The notes: generated from the letters alone by a model not told the origin. 64,000 bases of DNA from Strigamia acuminata (GCA_949358305.1 OX442317.1:15814491-15878490); one strand, 5' to 3'. Positions 20,941 to 30,989 are shown, counted from the stretch's first letter. Made by a program: numbers and translations.

Positions 20941-21156
20941 TGATGTGTCCTGTCTCTTCTCAAGAACAAACATTGATTTCATAGGAGAAAACTCATGCAC
21001 AACTCTCGTTTATTCATCACATTCATATTCTGAGTTCTAGAACTTAAGTCACTATGGTTACAAAAGCATTGTCTGATAAATCCATTATTACTAATTACAA
21101 TTGCTTGTATCTTAACATCATCAGATTGTTACACACTAATTAGGCTAAACACTGCA
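20941..21156 (-). repeat. Gyp-C copy 1, 5' LTR (216 bp)
   Basis: Bounded by TGATGTGTCCTG on the plus strand and AACACTGCA at the far end; one base differs from the LTR at 9772-9987. Followed by AAAAT and Sat10. Confidence 0.92.
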
Positions 21157-22383
21157 AAAATCCGTCAAATTCCGTCAAAATCCGTCAAATTTTGTCAAAA
21201 TCCGTCAAATTCCGTCAAAATCCGTCAAATCCCGTCAAATTTTGTCAAATTTCAACAAAATTTGTCAAAATCCGTCAAAATCCGTCAAATTTTGTCAAAT
21301 TCTGTCAAATTCCGTCAAATTTTGTCAAAATTTGTCAAAATCCGTCAAAATCCGTCAAATTTTGTCAAAATCCGTCAAATTCCGTCAAAATCCGTCAAAT
21401 CCCGTCAAATTTTGTCAAATTTCAACAAAATTTGTCAAAATCCGTCAAAATCCGTCAAATTTTGTCAAATTTTGTCAAATTCCGTCAAATTCCGTCAAAT
21501 TTTGTCAAAATCCGTCAAATTCCGTCAAATTCCGTCAAATTCCGTCAAAATCTGTCAAAATCCGTCAAATTCCGTCAAAATCCATCAAATTTTGTCAAAA
21601 TCCGTCAAATTCCGTCAAATTTTGTCAAATTCCGTCAAATTCCGTCAAATTCCGTCAAATTCCGTCAAATTCCGTCAAATTCCGTCAAAATCCATCAAAA
21701 TCCGTCAAATTCCGTCAAATTTTGTCAAAATCCGTCAAAATCCGTCAAATTCTGTCAAATTCCGTCAAATTTTGTCAAAATCCGTCAAAATCCGTCAAAA
21801 TCCGTCAAATTCCGTCAAATTCCGTCAAAATCCGTCAAATTTTGTCAAAATCCGTCAAATTCCGTCAAATTTTGTCACATTCCGTCAAATTCCGTCAAAA
21901 TCCGTCAAAATCCGTCAAAATCCGTCAAAATCCGTCAAAATCCGTCAAAATCCGTCAAATTTCGTCAAATTCTGTCAAATTCCGTCAAATTCCATCAAAT
22001 TCCGTCAAAATCTGTCAAAATCCGTCAAAATCCGTCAAATTTTGTCAAAATCCGTCAAATTCCGTCAAATTTTGTCACATTCCGTCAAATTCCGTCAAAA
22101 TCCGTCAAAATCTGCCAAAATCCGTCAAATTCCGTCAAATTTTGTCAAAATCCGTCAAAATCCGTCAAAATCCGTCAAATTCCGTCAAATTCCGTCAAAT
22201 TTTGTCAAAATCCGTCAAAATCCGTCAAATTCCGTCAAAATCCGCCAAATTCCGTCAAATTCCGTCAAAATCCGTCAAAATCCGTCAAAATCTGTCAAAA
22301 TCCGTCAAATTCCGTCAAAATCCGTCAAATTTTGTCAAAATCCGTCAAATTTTGTCAAAATCCGTCAAATTCCGTCAAATTCC
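21157..22383 (+). repeat. Sat10 satellite array 3
   Basis: About 122 units of the 10-bp satellite, same orientation as the others. A rare variant pair GTCAAATTTCAACAAAATTT recurs near 21236 and 21416, a 180-bp local duplication. The end ATTCC (22379-22383) is the target duplicate of Gyp-D. All forward frames are open but non-coding. Confidence 0.95.
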
Positions 22384-22599
22384 TGAATCGTTCCACATGG
22401 CAATAACTCAGACATTTCACATTAGAGCTCCTTTCACAGCTGTACTCATTTATTCAACTCAATTTATACATTGCATTCCAGAACTTGGTTGCTCTGGTTA
22501 CATCATATTGTTTGCCGCGGCAATTATCAATTATTGTAATCAACAGAAAGACTCAAAACATTGTTATCAATTTAAAGTCAATTAGTGCAAAACACTGCA
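22384..22599 (-). repeat. Gyp-D 3' LTR (216 bp)
   Basis: On the minus strand it starts TGCAGTGTTTTGCAC and ends GGAACGATTCA. AATAAA (minus) is at 22449-22454. Positions 22600-22709 are polypurine tract and 3' UTR only. Confidence 0.92.
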
Positions 22600-22709
22600 T
22601 TCCTCCCCAAATACAAACTTCATTTGTAATTCTGAACATTTCAATTTTTTTGTTTGAAATCAATAAATATTCCCAATTTAAAATAGCTTAACCAAAAATG
22701 CGATTCTGC

Positions 22710-23761
22710 CTATTCTTTGTTCCTATCGGCCATCCTACGTAGCAACAGGCGCGTGCGCTCCGCGTCTTCCTTGCTATATAGCTGTGTTGGCTCAGTGCTG
22801 GTCTTCCTTGTAGGTACACCAGTACGCGGTGCCTCTCTCGCTGGAGGATTCGCCGCTGAACTCGGGCCTGGCTGGTCTGGGTCCGTTACAGGTTCCAGAT
22901 GGACCATTTCCGCCACCTTCAGCCCTCGCTTTGGTGGTCTCGCGGGTGGCAAGTTGTGGTAGTTTGGCATCACGGTATCACTCTCATCATCCTCCTCCCC
23001 CGACGACAGCTCTCTGTAATTCACATCCACGTTCCTGGTCGCTCGCGTGCGCACTCTCTGGGGTGGGTCGTGCGCGATTTGACGTGGTGGAATTGATTGC
23101 TGCTCGTCGATCGCTGCTTGGGGGATCATCAGGGCTTGTGGTGTCGTGGGGGTGGGGGTTGGAACCGGCCCTCCTGTAGGTGTGCCCGGCGACGTCGGAG
23201 GTGTTGTGACTGGTACCGGCGCCGCCGCCGCTGGCAGAATCGCCTGCGCTATCGTTGCTGGTGGAGTCGTCTGGGTCGGAGTCGCTGTCGCGGCCTGCAA
23301 GGTCATCGCCTGTGCACTCGGCGCTTGGAGGACCACTGCTGAAGCCGCCACCGTCGTTGGCAACAACCGCTGTCCCTGTCGCCGCCGATTCAGATACTGC
23401 GGTGGTGGTTGGGTCTCCAAACTTGGTCCAACTTGCTGCTCCAACTCCGCTGCGTTCTCTGCAGGAGCTGCCGTGCTCTCAATTCTTGCAATGAGGTGAT
23501 TCACGTGCCGCACCACGATCCGCCCCGACTCTGCATCCTTCAGTGCATAAACGAGATCACCACGCCGTTCTGTCACCGTCCCAGCTCTCCATGGTGGCTT
23601 GGTTGTTGGAAACGACCGAAACCACACCAAATCGCCAACCAGGAATGCTCTGAAATGAAAATTAGTTTCGCCGCGCACTGTGCCTAATCTGGGGCGCACT
23701 AAATCGATGTGTGTGAACAGCTGCCTCCCCAGAAAGTTCATGGCGGGTGTCTCGTTGTTCC
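22710..23761 (-). pseudogene. Gyp-D Gag-Pol, C-terminal part, cut off by Cop-2
   Basis: The end of integrase and the P/A/T-rich tail of the polyprotein, from the target duplicate GTTCC at the Cop-2 junction to the stop. The longest part beginning at a Met, MNFLGRQLFTHIDLV, spans 22710-23741. It ends in the conserved block NYRELSSGEEDDES and QLYSKEDAERTRLLL. It continues directly from the integrase fragment that ends near 30990; the two halves are in the same gene with 7.2 kb of copia between them. It cannot be translated as part of the polyprotein now. Confidence 0.92.
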
Positions 23762-24335
23762 TGTTGATGTAGTTAACGTCATTTACTCCAGAATGCGTTC
23801 ATATATCATTGTTTGATCATATTATCCAATGTTTCATTGTTTTATAACAATATTCAAATGTATTTCGTTTCTTAATCGCGTTATATCGTAATTCCATTGT
23901 GTTTTCTGTATTTCCGTGCTTAAAGCACGATGCCGTATTTATTAGCATTAGGTACAATGCTGTTTGTATCTTTTCTGACATTGTTAATGTTTAATTCCGC
24001 CACCAGTTGGCGTTTACTTATGTATTTTCACTCAACATGGCCGCTTGCTTGGTTTGCAAGCCACCACTGTGTTTCCCATCAAATAATGGCCCCTTTTGTA
24101 AGTTTTATTTCGTTAATTAAATTTGTTTATGCTTTTAATCACTGTGCACGTTTGTTATAAGTGCACAGCGTCGTTATTTCGTTGTTTGTGGCCACGCACG
24201 TCGTGTAGACGTTGCTCCATTGCCGTTAAGTGCGTACGCACGTACGGCGTCACTACCGATCCCGAAAATTTCTTTTCGACCTTTTTTTTGTCGTTTTGCA
24301 CGATAATTCGTGCCTGTTTTTCGTCCTCTGCTACA
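23762..24335 (+). repeat. Cop-2 5' LTR (574 bp)
   Basis: It runs TGTTGATGTAGTTAAC to CCTCTGCTACA. It contains the palindrome CGTGCTTAAAGCACG near 23920 and TACTCCAGAATG at 23784-23795, a sequence complementary to one just before the polypurine tract. Small frames inside it recur in the 3' LTR only because the LTRs are copies. Confidence 0.93.
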
Positions 24336-24337
24336 GT

Positions 24338-24355
24338 TGGTAGCAGAGGATGGTT
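24338..24355 (+). other. Cop-2 primer-binding site, initiator tRNA-Met
   Basis: TGGTAGCAGAGGATGGTT, two bases after the LTR, matches 18 of 18 bases of the complement of an animal initiator tRNA-Met 3' end as I recall it. Confidence 0.88.
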
Positions 24356-25386
24356 GGCTTTCCAACACAGCACGCGAATTTCCACTAATTTATCGCTAAA
24401 TTTCGCGAATTTCGCGATTTTCGGCGATAATTTGTATTTTTCAGGTCTCGACGATTTCCTACGACGATCCTACGACGTGACAACGTTTTTCCTGTTACCA
24501 GCTACGTTTTCAAACGTAGGCCAACGTTTTGACACGGGAAAATCATCGTTTTTCGCCGATAATCGGAAATTTGCGCGGGATTCGCGAAATTTCCGAGTTT
24601 TCTTTTATTTATTTCCAGATTTCGGCGATTTGAAGTGTCCGACGACGTGTTTGGACGAGAATCAACGTGTAAACACACGAATTCTGTTTATTTTCATCAA
24701 CAATTGGAAAATTGTCGCGGGTTTCGCGAATTTTCCAGGTTTTGTGATTTATTTTCAGATTTTTCAATTTTTCGTCACGCGTACGTGGCGTAATCAACGA
24801 GAAACGGATCGAATCCGCTGCATTGCACCCCGGCGTGCTTGCAGTATCGCCGATCTGTTATTATTCGACGATTTTTGGATTTTTCCCTCGTTAATTCGAG
24901 AAGATTTCCGATTTAAATCGGAAATAGCGCTTTTCGGTGGTTTTTCTATAAAACCACGCCCGTGTTATCTGATTGCACGAGGTTGTGTGTTAATTCACAC
25001 AACAAGAGTCGACATTTCTCCTTATTTCGAAATTTTATTGTTAGTTTTAAGTCCCCATTTTTGGAGTGGGTCCCTTAGTATCGATTTCACCCTTAGTCCA
25101 GTCGGGCTCGTGAAATTTGTATTCTGTGTTGAGGCTATCCCTGCGCCACCTAACGTTTCCGGGGCCCTAGGCGGTTTGCAAAGGGCGTTAGGGGGATACT
25201 CAGCACAGGTTATCAAGGCAATTGTAGCATTGCCTCCCCGTCGTGGTTTCCGCTTTGACAGTGCTTCGAGTGATTTGTGCGACGATAAGTGTGTGCTTCG
25301 AATCAGTGCTCCGCTCATCGAAATACGATTGCCCGTACCACTTCTAAAGCCACGATATTTTTCACGTTTGTGTTTGGACACCGATC
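24356..25386 (+). other. Cop-2 leader with repeated motifs and a long open frame
   Basis: Like Cop-1, the leader holds three T-rich-plus-CAG motifs, at 24442, 24616 and 24756. The first spacing is 174 bases in both elements. One frame stays open from about 24123 (in the LTR) to 25532, 470 codons, overlapping the gag start. Its translation aligns in register with that of Cop-1 around the motifs (RDSRNFRVFFYLFPDF here). Coding status is unknown; the frame bears different phase relations to gag in the two elements. Confidence 0.55.
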
Positions 25387-28300
25387 ATGCAGAAGTCCTC
25401 CGAACTCTCGATGACGCGCGTGCCCATACTTGCCGTAGGAAACTACGAGATGTGGGCGCGCAGCATGAAAATGCTTTTAAAATCCGAATCGTTATGGCAC
25501 CACGTCACCGAAGAGGACGAGGAGGAAATTAAAAAGACTGCCGATCCGAAGGAACTCAAGAAACACAAGCGCCGAAAGGATAAAGCGCTCGGCTTGATTT
25601 ATGGTTTTGTTTCCGAGCCGAAGAAATCAGCGCTCGACAACTGTAATACGCCGAAGGAGGCGTGGGATACGCTGGCGAAGATCTACGCACCCAGCTCCCG
25701 TGCCAGAAAAGCGGCTTTACGGCGTGAATTCCTCGGACTGCGATTGGAAAAAGGGGAAGAGATGGCTGATTTTCTGGGACGTGTGGATTACCACGTCCAG
25801 AAATTGAAAGACATTGGCGAGAAGACGTCAGAGGACCATCACGCGTACCAGTACCTTGATTTACTTCCCCCCGAGTACTCGCAGGTCTCCTTCTCGATCT
25901 ACCATTGGGAAGACGACAAGTTCAAACCCCAAACCGTGTCCGAACAACTCCTTTCGGAGTATATGAGACAAGGAGGGTATACGTCTCGTGATCACACCTC
26001 GACATCTTCACAGGCTTACGCGACGGATCAAACTCGCTCTCGTTCCCGGAACCGACCGCTTTTCTCGATAAAGTGTTTTAACTGCGACCAAATGGGACAT
26101 TACGCGAATAAGTGTCCCGAACCTCGAAGAAGTAGAAATTCCAATCCTTCTGCGTCACTTCAACGCCCTTCGAGAAGCAAAAGTCGCAACCGGGGAAAGA
26201 ACAAGTCCAACAAATTCAATGATGGCCGTCCGAGGGGCAGTTCCCAAGCTAGGCGTGATGCTAACTTCTTTGTAAATGCACCGCCACAAATCACCGAGAT
26301 GCCTGCTGCTCATTTTATGCAGAGCCACGAATGGATTGTCGATTGTGGCGCGACAGATCACATTTCCCACGTCGCGTCATGGTTTACGGACTTCGTGAAA
26401 GTTGTACCATTCGATGTTGAACTCGGCCAAGGCACCTCGCAAGTGACTGGGAAAGGAACGGTTCAAATCCAAACGAACATTGACGGATGCCTTTGTGTAG
26501 TGAATCTCCGAGATGTATTCTACGCGCCGAACTTCGAAGCTAATCTAATTTCGGTGTCGAAAATCGATAAAAATGAATTCCATATCCATGTCTACAAAGG
26601 TGAAGTAAACGTTTTCAAGTCCGACATCCAACATTCTGTTCTACGTGCCAAGGAGAAGGGCGGACTTTACTATGTGGATGGCTTATCGCCACCGGTGACC
26701 TCGACAAATGTGATTTCGACTTCGCAATCTCCACCTCCAGTACAGACATTGGTGACCGTTGAGGAAGATTTTGTAAAGGTTCCTAAACCTAGAAAGAAGC
26801 CGAAGGAACGCGAATTATCGGATTTCCGGTTGGAATTTCCCCCATTGACTCAGGAGACCCAAACACTTCCTGTTCCGAAATCTCCTCCCGTTCCAACACT
26901 TGTCCCGAATCCACCTATCCAAGCCAATACCGCTCCTTCCCCTTCACAAACCTTTGCCGAAGTATTACAGACAATCCCGTCCTTGAAAGTACCTCCTCCT
27001 AAAGTCAATAAGAAGAAGGTCGCAGCTTCAACTGCGAGAAAGGACGTGACCGGCATATGGCACAGTCGACTTGGCCACTTGCACACGAATGCAATGAAGC
27101 TCTTAGCAGCGAATGAACAGGTTTATGGCATCGAACCGGCTGAAGTCGCGAAGGAATTGACCTGCAATCACTGCAGGGTGGCCAAATCGACCAGGGCATC
27201 ACACAAACCCGACGAACACCCGATGACGTCAAAAGCGTTGGACCTTCTCCACATGGATCTCTGGGGACCACATCCAGTTAACTCTTTTGGCGGTGCTCGT
27301 TACATTTTCACCATAATCGACGACGCAACGCGTTACACGTGGATGTTCCCGCTTGCTCAAAAATCTCAGACTTTCGAATGCTTTAAGGATTTCGTTTCTC
27401 GCATCGAACGTGTCGCAGACACGCGGGTTAAAGCCATTCGAACTGATCAAGGCGGGGAGTTTATGTCGAACGAGTTTACGGATTATCTACGTAAAAGTGG
27501 AATTCAGGGACAACGCACGAATCCGGCGAGCCCCCAGATGAACGGCACGGCCGAACGCATTAACAGGACGATGGCCGACTTCATGCGGGCGACGTTGGAT
27601 GAGACGAAACTTCCCGAAGAATTGTGGGCGGAAATTGCCGTTTCATTTTCCTACATCAAGAACCGCTGCCCACATTCCCGCATTAAGAACGAAGTGCCGT
27701 ATATTCTATGGCGGCAACGTGCTCTTTCTGTTCGTCATTTGCGTCGACTCGGATCGAAGTGTTGGGTCCATTACACCGCTCCGGGACGCAACAAGTTGGC
27801 GCCTCGCGCTTGGGAAGGATTTTTGGTCGGCTATGCGGTGGGAACTCGAGGATATCGAGTTTGGAACCCTGTCGACAACAAAGTCGTGGAGTCGATCCAC
27901 GTGAAAATCGATGAACGACAGTCTTATCGTCGCTCTCAGCGCCCTTCCCAACCGACATTCGATGAGTCTTTTCAACCCGGACCTCGTGCATCTACTACGC
28001 CACCGACTCATGTCAAATTTGACGACACGATCCAATATTCGACATGGTCGACAGGTCCTGACTCCGACGATCCAGACTCGTCAGATTATGACTCCGATGA
28101 TTCGGCACCCCCACGCTCACCTCCGCCAGGCATTCAATCACCTCCACCTGGTCGCCAATCTCCGGTATTGGGTGCGCAGGCAATGCCACCAATCGATGTA
28201 ATGGCCGATTTAATATTACCGACATTGCGCCCAGATACTTCGACAGGCACTACACCGACTGGCACTCCGACCAATACGCCACCGGGATCTCCAACGAGAC

Positions 28301-30171
28301 TTGTAACTGCAAGGAGAGGTTCTGCGCCGACTCGTACGGCAGAGCAGCCCATTCTTGTTGAAACGGGCGCCACATCTTACAAATGGCGCTCTGTGGGTGG
28401 AAATAACCCTTTCAGCAACTGGCGACGAGAAGAACATCTCCGCAAAGACCAAGTCCCAGGCCAGATCAAGATCGATGTTTATTATTTTCCGAAGCCCGGT
28501 GTTCGCTTACGCTCCAAACCTGATATCCAAAAATATTGCGATAAAGAGGGAATTCTTTACGACGATGATCTATTCTACTTCGGAAACATCGAGCATCAAT
28601 TACCCGTCATGCCGGCACTCCGTCCTCGGGCCCATTTTTGCCGTCGAGAACCAGGGTCGTACGCAGAGGCTGTCAAGTTTCCGGATGCCCCTAAGTGGCA
28701 GGAAGCTATCGACGAAGAATTGGGAACCTTCAAGAAACGCGAGGTTTACCAAGAAGTTCCGAAGCCTCCAAACACGACAATCCTCGGTTGCAAATGGTTG
28801 TTCAAATTAAAAACCGACACTTCCGGACAAATTACACGTTATCGCGCCCGATTAGTCGCGCAAGGCTTTCGGCAGACTCTCGGCGTGGACTACGACGAGG
28901 TCTTCAGCCCGGTTGTAAACTTCGTTCTCATCCGATTCTTCTTCTGTCTACTCGTCATTCTACAAGGGTGGAAAGATGCGCACTTGGACGTAAAGTGCGC
29001 GTATCTTTACGGGGAATTGGAGCATCGAGTTTACATGCGGATTCCGGCCGACGCTCATTGTTCGAACCCCGATAACGTCTGGCTCCTCATTAAATCACTG
29101 TACGGTCTCCACCAATCTGGCCGTCAGTGGTATGAGAAGTTAGATGAAACTCTGCGAGGACTCGGATTTCGAAAACTTCCAGCGTGTAACTGCGTTTATA
29201 TATTCGGGACATCGGCCGTGATGCTTGTCTACGTGGATGACATCGTTCTTTTCTACTCGACGGACAGCATCTTGGATCGAATTATTCGGCTGATATCATC
29301 GAAATTCGAAATCGTTAACCTCGGGCCCATCTCCAGATTGCTTGGTGTCGAATTTATAAGAACCGCGGGGAGGGTGTTCATCATTCAGCGGTCTTATATC
29401 GACAAGATCATCAAGAAGTTCGAGGTTGCTGCCGACAGAATGATCAAGGTCCCCGTTACACCTGGAACGACGTTAAAGAAGGGATCCATCGAAAATCTCT
29501 CCGACTTCCCATATCGGTCATTAATCGGATCACTTTTATTCCTCGCTTCTCGAACCCGTCCGGACATTCTCTATTCCGTCATCGCGTTATCTCAGTATAA
29601 CAATTGTTTCAACAAGACCCATATTCGCGCACTTCTTCAAGTTCTCCGCTATGTCGCGAATACGCCTGATCTTGCGATTGAATTGTCCGGATGCACGACA
29701 AGCCAATTATGGGCATTTACCGACGCTTCTTGGGCCTCCGACACTGAAACATCTCTTAGCTTCGGGGGATTCATCACGTACATCGGAAACGTCCCCATCG
29801 GTTGGTCGTGTAAGAAACAGTCTTCGGTCGCGTGCTCGACGATGGAAGCGGAGTTCATCGCCCTCGTCGAGTGCGTAAAAGAACTCTACTGGCTCGACTA
29901 CATATTCGCTCAACTCCCGTTTTTGAACCGTATTTCCCGTCCCATCGTCTATTCGGATGCGCTGGCGTCAATCCAGTTCACCTCCAACGACGTGGAGAAC
30001 GCGAAGACCAAGCACATTCGTGTGAAGTATCACTGGTTGCGGGAGTGGTATGTGGCAAAAGTATTCGATTTACGGAAGATCCCGGGTGATGATAACGTAG
30101 CGGACATTTTTACAAAATGGCTACCATCTGATCGACTTCGGAAGCTCACTTCGGGAATCTTCTGCCAGTAA
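25387..30171 (+). CDS. gag-pol: Cop-2 Gag-Pol polyprotein, intact, 1594 aa
   Basis: A complete Ty1/copia polyprotein, order Gag-PR-IN-RT-RH. Gag with CCHC knuckle CFNCDQMGHYANKC at residues 230-243; protease WIVDCGATDH with Asp319; integrase HHCC domain (HSRLGHLH ... CNHC) and catalytic Asp624, Asp687, Glu723 (D-62-D-35-E); a Pro/Ser/Asp-rich linker at about 855-1000; reverse transcriptase beginning near WLFKLKTD, with YVDD at 1282-1285; RNase H FTDASWASD (Asp1446), STMEAEFIAL and KTKHIRVKYHW near the end. Start MQKSSELSMTRVPILAVGNYEMW aligns with Cop-1. No stop or frameshift is seen. It makes the particle and the enzymes for reverse transcription and insertion; no env-like frame follows. Confidence 0.94.
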   Translation: MQKSSELSMTRVPILAVGNYEMWARSMKMLLKSESLWHHVTEEDEEEIKKTADPKELKKHKRRKDKALGLIYGFVSEPKKSALDNCNTPKEAWDTLAKIYAPSSRARKAALRREFLGLRLEKGEEMADFLGRVDYHVQKLKDIGEKTSEDHHAYQYLDLLPPEYSQVSFSIYHWEDDKFKPQTVSEQLLSEYMRQGGYTSRDHTSTSSQAYATDQTRSRSRNRPLFSIKCFNCDQMGHYANKCPEPRRSRNSNPSASLQRPSRSKSRNRGKNKSNKFNDGRPRGSSQARRDANFFVNAPPQITEMPAAHFMQSHEWIVDCGATDHISHVASWFTDFVKVVPFDVELGQGTSQVTGKGTVQIQTNIDGCLCVVNLRDVFYAPNFEANLISVSKIDKNEFHIHVYKGEVNVFKSDIQHSVLRAKEKGGLYYVDGLSPPVTSTNVISTSQSPPPVQTLVTVEEDFVKVPKPRKKPKERELSDFRLEFPPLTQETQTLPVPKSPPVPTLVPNPPIQANTAPSPSQTFAEVLQTIPSLKVPPPKVNKKKVAASTARKDVTGIWHSRLGHLHTNAMKLLAANEQVYGIEPAEVAKELTCNHCRVAKSTRASHKPDEHPMTSKALDLLHMDLWGPHPVNSFGGARYIFTIIDDATRYTWMFPLAQKSQTFECFKDFVSRIERVADTRVKAIRTDQGGEFMSNEFTDYLRKSGIQGQRTNPASPQMNGTAERINRTMADFMRATLDETKLPEELWAEIAVSFSYIKNRCPHSRIKNEVPYILWRQRALSVRHLRRLGSKCWVHYTAPGRNKLAPRAWEGFLVGYAVGTRGYRVWNPVDNKVVESIHVKIDERQSYRRSQRPSQPTFDESFQPGPRASTTPPTHVKFDDTIQYSTWSTGPDSDDPDSSDYDSDDSAPPRSPPPGIQSPPPGRQSPVLGAQAMPPIDVMADLILPTLRPDTSTGTTPTGTPTNTPPGSPTRLVTARRGSAPTRTAEQPILVETGATSYKWRSVGGNNPFSNWRREEHLRKDQVPGQIKIDVYYFPKPGVRLRSKPDIQKYCDKEGILYDDDLFYFGNIEHQLPVMPALRPRAHFCRREPGSYAEAVKFPDAPKWQEAIDEELGTFKKREVYQEVPKPPNTTILGCKWLFKLKTDTSGQITRYRARLVAQGFRQTLGVDYDEVFSPVVNFVLIRFFFCLLVILQGWKDAHLDVKCAYLYGELEHRVYMRIPADAHCSNPDNVWLLIKSLYGLHQSGRQWYEKLDETLRGLGFRKLPACNCVYIFGTSAVMLVYVDDIVLFYSTDSILDRIIRLISSKFEIVNLGPISRLLGVEFIRTAGRVFIIQRSYIDKIIKKFEVAADRMIKVPVTPGTTLKKGSIENLSDFPYRSLIGSLLFLASRTRPDILYSVIALSQYNNCFNKTHIRALLQVLRYVANTPDLAIELSGCTTSQLWAFTDASWASDTETSLSFGGFITYIGNVPIGWSCKKQSSVACSTMEAEFIALVECVKELYWLDYIFAQLPFLNRISRPIVYSDALASIQFTSNDVENAKTKHIRVKYHWLREWYVAKVFDLRKIPGDDNVADIFTKWLPSDRLRKLTSGIFCQ

Positions 30172-30241
30172 CCGACTACGACATCTTTATTTCCCATCGT
30201 ATTTTCGGACATTCCTTGTTTATTTTACCGGATTCGAGGTT

Positions 30242-30311
30242 TTATCGTGTAGTTAGATTGGGAATTCTGAGCTTAGTTAAGTGATGTAAACGAAAGTACC
30301 CGACACGATAA
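30242..30311 (+). promoter_or_regulatory. Cop-2 3' UTR stem-loop, conserved with Cop-1
   Basis: Arms TTATCGTGT (30242-30250) and ACACGATAA (30303-30311) form nine perfect pairs around a 52-base loop with the shared GAGCTTAGTTAAGTGAT and AGTACCCG. Two pairs differ from Cop-1 on both sides at once, which supports a selected stem. The rest of 30172-30406 is 3' UTR. Confidence 0.7.
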
Positions 30312-30393
30312 TTCCGATCTTTATTGTTTTCTATTTTGTCAGACACCGTAAACACTCGTGTTCTGTTTTATTTTATTACTGATTTGTAAAACC

Positions 30394-30449
30394 CATTCTG
30401 GAGTATGGGGGGATTTGTTGATGTAGTTAACGTCATTTACTCCAGAATG
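30394..30449 (+). promoter_or_regulatory. Cop-2 inverted repeat across the polypurine tract and U3 start
   Basis: CATTCTGGAGTA (30394-30405) and TACTCCAGAATG (30438-30449) are perfectly complementary over 12 bases. The 32-base loop contains the polypurine tract (GGGGGGATT, 30407-30415) and the first bases of the 3' LTR. Confidence 0.7.
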
Positions 30450-30989
30450 CGTTCATATATCATTGTTTGATCATATTATCCAATGTTTCATTGTTTTATA
30501 ACAATATTCAAATGTATTTCGTTTCTTAATCGCGTTATATCGTAATTCCATTGTGTTTTCTGTATTTCCGTGCTTAAAGCACGATGCCGTATTTATTAGC
30601 ATTAGGTACAATGCTGTTTGTATCTTTTCTGACATTGTTAATGTTTAATTCCGCCACCAGTTGGCGTTTACTTATGTATTTTCACTCAACATGGCCGCTT
30701 GCTTGGTTTGCAAGCCACCACTGTGTTTCCCATCAAATAATGGCCCCTTTTGTAAGTTTTATTTCGTTAATTAAATTTGTTTATGCTTTTAATCACTGTG
30801 CACGTTTGTTATAAGTGCACAGCGTCGTTATTTCGTTGTTTGTGGCCACGCACGTCGTGTAGACGTTGCTCCATTGCCGTTAAGTGCGTACGCACGTACG
30901 GCGTCACTACCGATCCCGAAAATTTCTTTTCGACCTTTTTTTTGTCGTTTTGCACGATAATTCGTGCCTGTTTTTCGTCCTCTGCTACA
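30416..30989 (+). repeat. Cop-2 3' LTR (574 bp)
   Basis: Same length and, by eye, same sequence as the 5' LTR. Followed by the duplicate GTTCC (30990-30994) and the remaining integrase of Gyp-D. Confidence 0.93.

Larger units (their letters stand above)
9772..21156 (-). mobile_element. Gyp-C copy 1, Ty3/gypsy element on the minus strand, leader split by Cop-1
   Basis: Two 216-bp LTRs bound it, differing at one base by eye (GATTG versus GCTTG in the AATTACAATT tract). Flanks are AAAAT at 9767-9771 and AAAAT at 21157-21161, again Sat10 sequence. Removing Cop-1 (15108-20618) leaves about 5.87 kb. The gag-pol frame is unbroken; only the 5' leader is interrupted. It is nearly the same element as the plus-strand copy at 36097-44309. 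Confidence 0.94.
23762..30989 (+). mobile_element. Cop-2, full-length intact Ty1/copia retrotransposon
   Basis: Two 574-bp LTRs with no difference that I can see bound a 7228-bp copia element inserted in the integrase region of Gyp-D. The target duplicate is GTTCC (23757-23761 and 30990-30994). It has an initiator tRNA-Met primer site, a 1-kb leader, an unbroken 1594-residue Gag-Pol frame, a structured 3' UTR and a polypurine tract. It is the youngest-looking and most complete copia here and a candidate source of enzymes for Cop-1. Confidence 0.95.

Noticed and set aside
23930-24160. 76-codon frame in the Cop-2 LTR, found again at 30584-30814
   Set aside because: The two copies are the two LTRs of one element, so the repeat gives no evidence of coding.
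30828-30989. C-terminal extension of the Gyp-D polyprotein into the copia LTR
   Set aside because: Read-through antisense into the inserted Cop-2 LTR; not a real domain.
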